In this document: positions 28,101 to 35,932 of the stretch, piece after piece
How the letters are laid out: the number at the start of each line of letters is the position of its first letter
How positions within the stretch are numbered: position 1 is the stretch's first letter
Source of the DNA: Pseudomaricurvus sp033283175
GTDB taxonomy: Bacteria; Pseudomonadota; Gammaproteobacteria; Pseudomonadales; Cellvibrionaceae
DNA: 64,000 nucleotides
Reading direction: 5' to 3'
Assembly (NCBI GenBank): GCA_033283175.1
Contig: JAWMQM010000002.1
Coordinates: 1,178,001 to 1,242,000, forward strand
Made by a program: the position numbers and the translations under genes
Notes under the pieces: generated by a model
Told to the model about the DNA's origin: nothing
Databases searched by the model: none
Seen by the model: the letters and a program-made list of their open reading frames with translations, nothing else

Positions 28101-31100
28101 TCCGGCGGCAATGTATCAACCACATTGATGTCGTAGGCGGTGGAAGTGCCGCTATTGTCTATGCGTACGCTGTACTCAATCAGACTGCCACCCACAACCG
28201 GTGTTGAGAGCGCGTTAGCTGTTTTGATAACGCTGATATCGGGTTCAATAACAGTCATCACACCGGTAGTGCTACTACCACCGTCAATCACACTCACCGG
28301 ATCACTATCAATCTGGTTGTAGCTGTAGGAGGCTGTGTTGGTAAAGGTTTGGCCAATGCTATTGCCGGTGGTGTTATCCAGGCGCAGGGTAATACCCACC
28401 TGAATCTGCTCACCCGCCGGAATTTCAATACCGGAAGAAGTGTCTTCAATGACCAGAGTGGATCCTGAGCCAGTGTTTACCGGAGTCCAGGTCTGGGATC
28501 CGGACAGTTTCACCGCACCAACGAAGGTGACATCCACACCCAGAACGCTGAGGTCATCGGTGATGATCACATCGTGCAACGCTGTCGCTGCCGGATCCTG
28601 GGGAATAGTAATGGTGTAGGTAAACTCCTGGCCGATGGTCACTGTAGGATCGGCGGGGTTCTGCTTCAGGGGCGCTCCAGGCGTCAGGGAGTTAAGAGGC
28701 AGACGTGCAGTGTTACTGGGACCGTACTCCTCCCGCTCGCTGGCGACGGCTTGGGCCGGAATCGCGTCATCATCAAAGGAGTAGTAGAGAGTCGCAGTAA
28801 CCGCGTTCTCCAGTGTCAGGCCGGGGCCAAGGTTGTTATCTGCGTTGACGGTGTACACCAGACGCAGGGTTTCACCGGCGGGAATGGTGTAGGCATCGGC
28901 AGCACCACTGTCCAGGTTCCAGGTGGCAATACCGGTGGTTGAATCGTAAGACGGTACCAATAGCGGCAGGCTGGTGCCGGCATTAACCAGCGTCATACTG
29001 GTGGTAGTCACCCCGCCCTGACGCAGACCTACCGGCAATACGTCTTCCACCACGGTGTCGTAGGCTGGTGCGGTACCGCCGTTAACGACGTCAACAGTGA
29101 AGGTAATGGCCTCACCCGCTTCGATCAGGGTATCACCATTGGCCGGCGCTGCCGTCTTGGTCACGCTCAGGCTGGGCTGCAACAGGGTAATGCTTTCACT
29201 GTCTGACTGGCTGCCAGGAACGGTGGCGGTGTCATAGGTCAGTGTGGCGCTGTTATCCAGGGTGATGCTGTTAACCTGCGGGTGCACATCGTTATTCATC
29301 ACCTGGGCGCGGTAGACAATAACAAATTCGTCGTTGGCGGGATTGTTATCGCCAAGGTTGGTGATATTACCCAGGGTCCAGGTCACCGTGCTGTCACCGG
29401 TAGCCGGGTCGCCAGAGGTAACCGGGGTATTGATCGGCGAGTGACTGAAGGGTGCTGCGGCAGCGTAGGATGGACCTGAGGTGACACCATTGATGCTCAC
29501 CACGCCATCGAATTGCAGGCCCTGTTGCAGGACATCTTCCAGCACCAGATTGGTGTGCTGGCCTTCGTCCAGGTGAAGACGCAACTCGTACTCCACCATA
29601 TCACCCACACGCACATTGGCATCACCGCTGCCGAAGGTATCGCTCAGGCGGGTTTTGGTCAGTGTGGTGTTGTCCAGCGTGGTCAGGGGCGGAGCGGTTG
29701 CGGGCCCGTCCACATAATCATTCACTGCGGGCGACTGGGTACCAGTGCGCTCATCGGCACTTACCCCATCAAGACCGGTCCATTGCACTACCGCACTGTT
29801 GGTAAGGCTCTGCCCTGCCTGCACAGAATCCAGCACCCGCACCTGGTAGGTGAGTGTGACGACCGTGCCTTCAGCCACATCAATATCGGCACTGCCATCG
29901 CCAAGACTCCAGGTAAGGGTCTGGGCGGTGGATACGCCGTCGCCAATGACAGCAGGGTCGGTGACGCTACCCACATCCACCGCTGACGAACCGGTGACAT
30001 ACTCCAGCCCCAGGCTCAGTGAGTCGTCCACCTGCAGATCGAAGGCATCGGAGAAGTTGTCCGCCGCCACGCCACCACTGGCGGTAAAGGTGACGGTGTA
30101 GGTGAGGATGTCACCGGCGTTGGGCGCGGTCATGGGTGCAACTGATTTGGCAATCACCAACTCTGGCTCGACGATGGTGACAGTGTCGGCAGCGGTCGCC
30201 TGAGTCTGGGTGGGATCGCTCATACCGGTGTAGGTATAAGCCGCCGTATTGGCGACCACATGACCGGCCGTGGCAAAGTTGTTATTCGCCACCTGCGTGG
30301 TCAGGGTAATGGTGACCTGTTCACCCGCCGGAATGCTGGCGATGGCCAGGCTCACATTCTGGCCGCTGATGGATTCGGTCAGCGTCACCGGGTTGGTACC
30401 ACTGTCGACGGCAGAGGCACTGACATACTGCAGTGCATCGTCCAGCTGATCGGTCACCACCACACTATCAAGGGCTACGTTGACCGGGGTTGCGGGTACA
30501 GTAATCTGGTAGCTGACCACTTCGCCGACAGTCGCCTCGGCACCTGTCGTCTGCAATTTTGCCAGGGGCTCTACCGTCACCAGGTTGGTCATCCAGACCT
30601 GGGCGATATCGGTTGGCGTATAGCTGCGCCCGGTTTCCGAAAGCGGCAGCGACAGGTATTGGGTCAGGGAGGCCTCGTTGCTCCAGGTACTCTGTGTCGT
30701 CAGATCCGAATGGAAACCGATATCGTAGGTGATGGTGACACACTCGCCGGCAGGCACGGGCGCTGTGTCCAGCAGCTCAAACTGCATAGTCCCGCCGCGG
30801 GGAGCGGGTGTCAGGGTGTAATCAGCAGGATCAAGTGCGGTTTCGCTACCGGAGGGCCCGATGGCGACGACCGGTGGCGTGGTGGTGAGATCGGTTTCAT
30901 CCAGTTCGGAGGCCAGCAGATCTGTAAGAATTACGCCATAGGCAGGCGCCCCACCCACGTTACAGGACTGCAGGCGGAAGCTCATCACATCACTGACGAT
31001 GTTGACCTCATAGGGGTCAGCGTTGGTACCTGTGCCAGTGCGGGAGGCGGCAAGGTCATCCACCTTGGTGATGGCGCTCATCTGTGGCTGCAGCACGTCA

Positions 31101-34100
31101 ATGGTGGCGGTAGCCGTCAAAGCCGGATTGGCAGGGTCGTAGCCGGTATAGGTAACCGATGCGCTGTTCTGCAGGGATTGCGGGGTTGTGGTATCGATAC
31201 CACCGGAGGCCTGGTCGACAACCACACGGGCTACGTAACGGATGGTCAATGGATCGGTGACGCCGTCGTTAACGGGGTTGGTGATATCCGTAAAAGTCCA
31301 AGTCAACACATCCGGGTCAGCATCCGTCGCGCCTGCCTGTAAATTAAAGGCCTCAGGCGCATAAACAAACGCTGTGCCACCGGTTTCGATGGTGTAACTG
31401 ACGTACTCCATGCCGGGTGGCAATTGATCGGTGACAACCACGTTGGATGTGGTGCTCTCTTCCAGATTCAGTACCAGGTCATAGGTAACCGTGTCGCCCA
31501 CGCGCACCACCGCATTGCCGGTACTGGCTGGAGTTTCGGCGTAGGAGTCGTCAAACACCAGCTTCGCCAGCGAGGTGTTGTCCTGGGTAGTAACCGATTC
31601 ACTGACCGGGCCGGAACAGTAGTCGTCCGGGTCACTGAATGTGGGACAGCCAGCGCCGCTGCGCTCTCCCGTAACAACACCGTCCAGTGAGGTCCAGTCA
31701 GCCCAGACGCTGTTCACCGATGGGGAGGCCGACGCCGTGTTCACTACCACGCGGTAAGTTAAAACCAACTCGCCATTTGCCGGCACATCAAGCGATTCAT
31801 CGCCATTAATGCGCCCCCAGATCAATGAGCCGTCACCCGGCTCCAGCGGTGACGCCACAAAACCCGCCGGCTGCACCGTGTTGATGAACAGGGTTGGGGT
31901 GAAGCTGGTATCCAGTGAAAATTCAGCGGGCAGAAAGTCGGTGATATTGACATCAAAAGCGGTAACGGTATTGCTGCTGTTCTGCCAGGTCACCACATAT
32001 TCCAGAACGTTGCCAATGACCGCAGGCGCACCGGGCGCAGAGACATTGCTGACTGTCTTGATACCGGCCAACAGCGGCTCGACCACTGTCATTGGATCGG
32101 TGGTGTCCGGCGACGTGGTCAGTTGGGTACCACCGTTGCTCCGGGCATAGGAGTAGTACGCGGTATTGGTAAAGCCCGGCGCCCCTTCGTAGTTCAGGGT
32201 CGCGTCATTGCGCACTTGCACGGTCAGGGTAACCGTGGCTGTTTCACCGGCGGGGATATCGAAGGCGTTGGTGGTTTCCACCAATTCCAGATCATTGTCG
32301 GCACCTGCACCCAGGTCCACCAGCGTATAGTTAGTGGCGCCTACTTGAGCAGACGCACTGATAAATTCAAGGTTTGCCGGCAGCGTATCGTAAATCCGGA
32401 CATCGTAGAGCGTTGCGGCTACAGATGCAGACGGAATGGTAATGGTGTAATCGAAAGTCTCCCCGACCACCACGTTGGTAGTAGCGGGATTTTCTTTCAC
32501 CAGGTCCGGGGGGACCACAATAGTGACGACGGTTTCGTCTTCGTCACCGGTAACGTCCGGTTGCGCAACGCCATTTACAAAAGGGTCATCACTCAGATAA
32601 GGCCCCGGGACGCTGATACCACTGGCTGTCAAAGTCGCCTGGTTTACAACCGTATCACCGTTCAGCAAACCACTTGCCAGGGTTGCATCAAACTCGACAA
32701 TCAGGTCGTGCATCACCGGCAATTCCAAGGGCACACCACCCTGACCTTGCACCGTCAGCAAACCACCGCTGAAGGTACACTCAGGCAATACTGTCGGTGC
32801 TACCCCCACAATTTCACAACGGGATGCTGTGGTTGGTAGTGTTGCAAACTGCCCGCCGGGAAGCGTGTCAGTGATAACGATACTGGTGATGGTTTCGTCT
32901 ACGTTAAACAGACGGATGGTATAGTGCAGCTGCTCTCCCGGCACTGCGGTGACCGCTGGATAAGCACCGGTATTAACGTTCTCTACAGTCTTCTCGAAAT
33001 AGAAACCGGACAGCGCAACAGTAACAACCTCGTTATCTTCATGGTCGGTTGTTCCCGGTGTACCGGTGGTCAGGTTACGGGTGATTTCGATACGGCCGGT
33101 AACGCTGCTGTCGGCATTGTACCAGTTTGTGGCTGCGGCGATATTATCCAGATCACCAGTGGGCAGCGGCAGCGGATCCGTCAGAATGTCGTAATCCAGC
33201 TGAGTGTCAAAAGTGATAACCAAATGTTCATTGGGTTGCAGAGAACCGCCGGCATCGGTCATCTCCAGGCTCAACTGGCAGGTGGTTGCCGGATTACCGG
33301 TCGAATCGTTCCAGTTCAGGGTGTAGTCGGTTACCGCTGTCAACGAGCGCACCAGTGAGCCACCCGCATCGCGCACCTCCGCCTGAACCGATCCCGAAGG
33401 GTCTGCCCCGCAGAAGCCATAACCGGAGCCATCAGAGGTATCTTCCGGCAGTTGATCTACCACGGTTACATTCCAGGCTTCGCCACCACCAACGTTCTGC
33501 ACGTCCAGCGTATAGGTAATAGTCTCAAGCCCGACAGACGGTGTGGTAGTCGACTTTGTCATCACCAAATTCGGAGCCACGATTACCATGGGCGGTGCGA
33601 TACCTGCCTCACCTGGCAGAGGGTTAAAGAAGGTATCGGGGTTACCATCCCCGGTGGTGTCGATCTGGCGGGAGAACTCCCATTCCGCTTTGTTGACAAA
33701 TATAGTACCCGCTGCATTAACCACTGGGTCATCGTCCAGTACCACAGTCACCTTGACAAAAAGCTGTTCATTGGCGGCTGTATTGGGGAGGAGAATATCC
33801 AGGAATTTGGCTGTGCTGTTGTCCGTCCAGCCAGCAGTGATTGGATTGCCCGACGAGTCTTCAACCGTCACTCCCAGCAGGGTCATCTCCGCTCCGGTAG
33901 CCGTAGCCGTCAGGTCATCCCAGACGTGGATATTGCCCAGCGGGTTAGGTGAGCCCTGACTGGGGTCACCAACCGCCTGGCAGGATTCAGCAGTAGGGTT
34001 TTCGTTACAGTATTCACTGAAACCCGGTACAAACATGATCGGAATGCGCAGCGTGTAGGTAAAAGGTACGCCCACCCGCGCAGTGGCCGCCGGACTCTGC

Positions 34101-34579
34101 TTGTCAATCTTTTCAACCGGAATAAAGAAGTCCTGGCAGTTACTGCTAACGTTCGGAAATTCAGTACCGTTCACCGCCCACAACGCTACGAAGTCAAGGT
34201 TATTTCCGCAGGACATATTCTTTAGAGAATACACGTTATCAAAAATAATTAACGAGCCCTCGATAGTATCCGGGAAACTAAGATTCCAAGGTAGAGGGTT
34301 TGAAGAAGTGAAGTTTCGAATGGTACAAGGGGCATCCAAAGCTAACTGACCAAAGTTAGTCAGGTCCGCCGGCAGATTCGCACCATCAATCAAGTTTGCG
34401 CCGGGACGGTCCGGATCCGGCCCCCAATCCGCACTACAGGCATCGTATTTGGCGGCCTGGGCGACACCAGCCATGCCCAGCAACAGTAGAACAACTAAGC
34501 CTCGCATCCAGCCGGACAGCCCTCGGGACTTGGCAGGAGCGGAGCGTTCAATAGTGGTTTGCTTGAAATTCACAGACAT
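22196..34579 (-). CDS. Giant DUF11-repeat surface protein (4127 aa)
   Basis: The protein has a signal peptide (hydrophobic core GLVVLLLLGMAGVAQA, cleavage near residue 44) and then about 22 DUF11-type beta-sandwich modules, each recognisable by a GDTVTYDL/GDTLRYTI-like strand followed by an A-x-D-V-x-V-x-D-x-L-P segment. Modules between about residue 700 and 2830 repeat in a four-module cycle of about 635 residues. Towards the C-terminus are an SdrD-B/Cna-B-like domain (about 3510-3620), another DUF11 module, a second SdrD-B-like domain (from about 3930) and a degenerate OmpA-like end (about 4035-4110). The ATG at 34579 is preferred to a TTG two codons upstream. No LPxTG or type I/V secretion signal is visible. 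A long extracellular fibre or adhesin is likely; its ligand is unknown. It is translationally coupled to the OmpA/barrel gene. Confidence 0.85.
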   Translation of the reverse strand: MSVNFKQTTIERSAPAKSRGLSGWMRGLVVLLLLGMAGVAQAAKYDACSADWGPDPDRPGANLIDGANLPADLTNFGQLALDAPCTIRNFTSSNPLPWNLSFPDTIEGSLIIFDNVYSLKNMSCGNNLDFVALWAVNGTEFPNVSSNCQDFFIPVEKIDKQSPAATARVGVPFTYTLRIPIMFVPGFSEYCNENPTAESCQAVGDPSQGSPNPLGNIHVWDDLTATATGAEMTLLGVTVEDSSGNPITAGWTDNSTAKFLDILLPNTAANEQLFVKVTVVLDDDPVVNAAGTIFVNKAEWEFSRQIDTTGDGNPDTFFNPLPGEAGIAPPMVIVAPNLVMTKSTTTPSVGLETITYTLDVQNVGGGEAWNVTVVDQLPEDTSDGSGYGFCGADPSGSVQAEVRDAGGSLVRSLTAVTDYTLNWNDSTGNPATTCQLSLEMTDAGGSLQPNEHLVITFDTQLDYDILTDPLPLPTGDLDNIAAATNWYNADSSVTGRIEITRNLTTGTPGTTDHEDNEVVTVALSGFYFEKTVENVNTGAYPAVTAVPGEQLHYTIRLFNVDETITSIVITDTLPGGQFATLPTTASRCEIVGVAPTVLPECTFSGGLLTVQGQGGVPLELPVMHDLIVEFDATLASGLLNGDTVVNQATLTASGISVPGPYLSDDPFVNGVAQPDVTGDEDETVVTIVVPPDLVKENPATTNVVVGETFDYTITIPSASVAATLYDVRIYDTLPANLEFISASAQVGATNYTLVDLGAGADNDLELVETTNAFDIPAGETATVTLTVQVRNDATLNYEGAPGFTNTAYYSYARSNGGTQLTTSPDTTDPMTVVEPLLAGIKTVSNVSAPGAPAVIGNVLEYVVTWQNSSNTVTAFDVNITDFLPAEFSLDTSFTPTLFINTVQPAGFVASPLEPGDGSLIWGRINGDESLDVPANGELVLTYRVVVNTASASPSVNSVWADWTSLDGVVTGERSGAGCPTFSDPDDYCSGPVSESVTTQDNTSLAKLVFDDSYAETPASTGNAVVRVGDTVTYDLVLNLEESTTSNVVVTDQLPPGMEYVSYTIETGGTAFVYAPEAFNLQAGATDADPDVLTWTFTDITNPVNDGVTDPLTIRYVARVVVDQASGGIDTTTPQSLQNSASVTYTGYDPANPALTATATIDVLQPQMSAITKVDDLAASRTGTGTNADPYEVNIVSDVMSFRLQSCNVGGAPAYGVILTDLLASELDETDLTTTPPVVAIGPSGSETALDPADYTLTPAPRGGTMQFELLDTAPVPAGECVTITYDIGFHSDLTTQSTWSNEASLTQYLSLPLSETGRSYTPTDIAQVWMTNLVTVEPLAKLQTTGAEATVGEVVSYQITVPATPVNVALDSVVVTDQLDDALQYVSASAVDSGTNPVTLTESISGQNVSLAIASIPAGEQVTITLTTQVANNNFATAGHVVANTAAYTYTGMSDPTQTQATAADTVTIVEPELVIAKSVAPMTAPNAGDILTYTVTFTASGGVAADNFSDAFDLQVDDSLSLGLEYVTGSSAVDVGSVTDPAVIGDGVSTAQTLTWSLGDGSADIDVAEGTVVTLTYQVRVLDSVQAGQSLTNSAVVQWTGLDGVSADERTGTQSPAVNDYVDGPATAPPLTTLDNTTLTKTRLSDTFGSGDANVRVGDMVEYELRLHLDEGQHTNLVLEDVLQQGLQFDGVVSINGVTSGPSYAAAAPFSHSPINTPVTSGDPATGDSTVTWTLGNITNLGDNNPANDEFVIVYRAQVMNNDVHPQVNSITLDNSATLTYDTATVPGSQSDSESITLLQPSLSVTKTAAPANGDTLIEAGEAITFTVDVVNGGTAPAYDTVVEDVLPVGLRQGGVTTTSMTLVNAGTSLPLLVPSYDSTTGIATWNLDSGAADAYTIPAGETLRLVYTVNADNNLGPGLTLENAVTATLYYSFDDDAIPAQAVASEREEYGPSNTARLPLNSLTPGAPLKQNPADPTVTIGQEFTYTITIPQDPAATALHDVIITDDLSVLGVDVTFVGAVKLSGSQTWTPVNTGSGSTLVIEDTSSGIEIPAGEQIQVGITLRLDNTTGNSIGQTFTNTASYSYNQIDSDPVSVIDGGSSTTGVMTVIEPDISVIKTANALSTPVVGGSLIEYSVRIDNSGTSTAYDINVVDTLPPELAFFSGFTPTATIISGAGSSPVSFTSTPAGAPAGPLVWGRDNGDGTLDLPANSQLVITYQAQVLVSTNATLVNSVAVDWTSLDNSSAFERTGAGCPTTTAPNDYCAGDTASITVADSNSLTKSVVSDSYVDSLSTAVDATVRVGDTVTYQLAINLAEGSTDNVTVTDVLPNGMEFDSLVGITQSAGGNFSYTGPTGPGAGATGTLTWDFGDITNTASNDGTQIDTLTIEYRARVLPNAGIPHTPTTTLTNTATLAYTDGSGSPVVDPTRLESEATITLWQPLMDSLSKTDRLGRTGTMGAPLNVDVTSDVMQFRLASCNTSGLAPAYSVLLSDDLPTQLDEGSMTAPVVRVDGTVLSAADYVYTPPVTRGGNLSVLLNVPVNPGQCVTVDYDIGFYTDFGLNQVWSNSATLDEYWSLPAASGQQYAALGPVSFYMTNQYTVTPLTKSLITPAEATIGDEVIYEITLPGSAVNGQLDNVWVNGTLNNALEFVSATAVDSGSNSVTLTNNTSGQDVILGVGSIPAGEQVTITLTTRVANNTDANAGNSFTNSASYTFDGMPAGAVTGGQSGLLTIIEPELVAAKSVVNNSSPGIAPAPGDILHYTVTVTASGGVAGDNFADAFDLLINDSLSLGQVYIAGSSSISAGSINEPLVNGDGSSVAQTLLWSLAYGSDIDVAEGTAVTLQYQTRVETSAQPGQTLTNDVSVEWTSQNEDNTSVFERNGSDCPNEPNDYCTTASSSIITQLAITYGKSVINDTTGQNPGDNASPGDTLRYTISIANDSLIPVTGVSLIDELDAYFVPGTLVIDSVSVSSYTDASVANGGANGTGLVSLSGITLAPQGDASGEDVLTVVFTAQLAAVIDSGTTVLNTALLSADNLAQTATNTTSTLIDSAADLVVEKISEDLTGDPADLQPGDTLRYTITVRNNGTENATGVTLRDLVPTYTTYVAGTTTLNGVAVADASAGVSPLRDGMSINTPADATAGLVPADSTGNASYTATITFDVTVNAGVLDGTVISNQGFVNGAGSSGSTITETPSDDPSTTTADDPTVDVVGDSPLLDALKTVAITQDVNGNGQADPGDRLQYTIVVSNSGNVDATGVSLQDNVPVNADYVANTVTLNGTGVGQPDGGISPLAAGITIQSSGAAAGVIAAGASATVTFDVTVAATAAPGDVIRNQGVVSSDSQNDEPTDADGIDSNGDQPTDIVVGAAQLLTVIEEVFDINGGVIMPGDTLEFVVTVTNSANTDATDVQLVSNMDLPVVGDLIYVTGSGRLDGNTAGVSVSGTTITGQYGATYGALGSGQTTVLRFQAVIDTNLTSGTTLTNITDLSWNVGTQTDQASASVVIGAAPGTLATLGGTVWRDLDDNQQADANETLLAGWDVALYRNTTLVATTQTDGSGQYAFVAVPPNDTSSATYSVRFTAPAAGANTAKLGVADSPFDDQLQEINLIVVAGNDVLTNLNLPIVPNGVVYDAVTRLPVSGATVRMLDAGSLQALPGSCFDDSVQQGQVVAGEGFYRFDINFNDPACPTTNTYLLEVTPPSSTYESGVSQLIAPANDATSAAFDVPSCLGSGNDAVSSTPNICEVVAPASAPPTSVGAGTAGTTYYLHLALDNVLVPGQNQLFNNHIPLDPVLDNAVAVRKVAGKVTVTRGDLVPYTITVNNSYLAALQDLTLVDTFPPGFKYVEGSARLNGVKMEPALVGGQLRWDGITLSASGESRLELLFIPGAGVVEGEYINRAHIESTITGQALSNTASATVRVVPDPTLDCSDIYGKVFDDVNFNGYPDAGERGIPNARVVSARGLLITADEHGRFHLTCAAIPDELRGSNFILKLDERSLPSGYRVTSENPRVIRLTRGKAAKFNFGATIHRVVRLDVAAGVFEPDSTEIRMQWLPRLQLLIAELQKAPSVLRVSYLADVESERLVKKRVAVLKELINEQWQEIDCCYVLDVETEIYWRRGSPPDKSGVIK

Positions 34580-35180
34580 TCTCAATGCAACATCAGACGC
34601 GGAAACATTGAGGGTCGGGATTCGATCGGAATCTGCCGTTCATAGCAGCTTGTACCCCCAATTCCTTAAATCAACTGCCCCGCCATTGGCCAGGCAAACA
34701 GAAACTTGTGTATCCCTGGCAACGCATTTCGCTTAACGGAAAAGTCGCTGCCGGTTTTTTAACCGGGTTGTACAGATTGACTCCTGCGACCGGAGACCTG
34801 GGTTGTTTTTACATCTTGAAACTCTGTACACGCCGTTGTCACCGCTCAACAAATCGCCACCCAGTGCAAAACAAAAGCAGGCAATTAATCGGGACTCTGG
34901 AACCTTGATAGTATTCTATTTTCAGCGCCATGAATGCTGACTGAGATCTATTTTTCTTGAAGTGTTAAAGAGTTACAGAGACTTTGTGAAGTGGCTCCGC
35001 ATCTGCGGAGCAAATGTGTTCCAGATCAAACTAACCGGATAAAAATTGGCCAACCCCTGTTTTCGGACATTACCCGACATTCATTCCCCGAAGTCATAGG
35101 CCGGCACGACGGGTGCGGTACTGCATCACACACCTCCCGTGAATTGCAGGTGTAAAACCGAGCCACAAATACGTTTCCAA

Positions 35181-35870
35181 CCCAACAACCAACCAAACCC
35201 CACTACCGTCATCGCGAGCGAAGCGTGGCGATCCATGTCTACCCCGGGCTGGCCGATATTGTGCCAAACATGGATTGCTTCGGAGCTGAAACGCGCTCCT
35301 CGCAATGACGGTATAGGTTTTATTGGCTAGACCGAGCCAAAACACGCTTCCGACCCAACAACCAACCAAACCCCACTACCGTCATCGCGAGCAAAACGTG
35401 GCGATCCATGTTTACCCGGAGCTGGCCGATATTGTGCCAAACATGGATTGCTTCGGAGCTGAAACGCGCTCCTCGCAATGACGACATAGGTTTTATTGGC
35501 TAGACCGAGCCAAAACACGCTTCCGACCCAACAACCAACCAAACCCCACTACCGTCATCGCGAGCGAAGCGTGGCGATCCATGTCTACCCCGGGCTGGGC
35601 GATACCCGCTAAACATGGATGGCCCGGGCTGGCCGATATTGTGCCAAACATGGATTGCTTCGGAGCTGAAACGCGCTCCTCGCCATGACGACATAGGTTT
35701 TATTGGCTAGACCGAGCCAAAAACACACTTCCGACCCAACAACCAACCAAATCCTACTACCGTCATCGCGAGCGAAGCGTGGCGATCCATGTCTACCCCG
35801 GGCTAGCCGATACCCTGCCAAACATGGATGGCTTCAAAGCTGAAAAACACTTCTCGCCATGACGGGATTG
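35181..35870 (+). repeat. Tandem array of the 104-bp dispersed repeat (four units)
   Basis: Units begin CCCAACAACCAACCAAA at 35181, 35354, 35527 and 35735, giving periods of 173, 173 and 208 bp; the last unit is partial. Each holds the palindromic core CGTCATCGCGAGCGAAGC ... GCTCCTCGCAATGACG with CCATG/CATGG internal arms, plus a 60-70-bp spacer. The 208-bp unit carries an extra partial duplication around 35607-35640. The core is the reverse complement of the elements at 6.5 and 7.1 kb. Confidence 0.85.
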
Positions 35871-35882
35871 TTTTTCTTGATC

Positions 35883-35909
35883 AAAAAAAGCCGGGAACAA
35901 GTTCCCGGC
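35883..35909 (-). terminator. Intrinsic terminator of the ExbB/ExbD/TonB operon
   Basis: GCCGGGAAC (35890-35898) and GTTCCCGGC (35901-35909) form a perfect palindrome; on the minus strand seven T residues follow (complement of 35883-35889). It sits 24 nt past the TonB-like stop codon. Confidence 0.85.
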
Positions 35910-35932
35910 TCTCGGTTTACGACCTGCCTGGC

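Larger units (their letters stand above)
34580..35932. other. 1.35-kb intergenic region upstream of the giant DUF11 gene
   Basis: Bases 34580-35180 contain no gene I can support and should hold the promoter and long leader of the giant surface operon. The AT content is higher than in flanking genes. I looked for a c-di-GMP riboswitch on the minus strand and did not find its conserved core. Bases 35181-35870 are the tandem repeat array and 35883-35909 the terminator of the TonB-like operon. Confidence 0.6.

Noticed and set aside
34580..35093. c-di-GMP riboswitch upstream of the giant surface gene
   Set aside because: I looked on the minus strand for the conserved aptamer core and found only partial, scattered matches.
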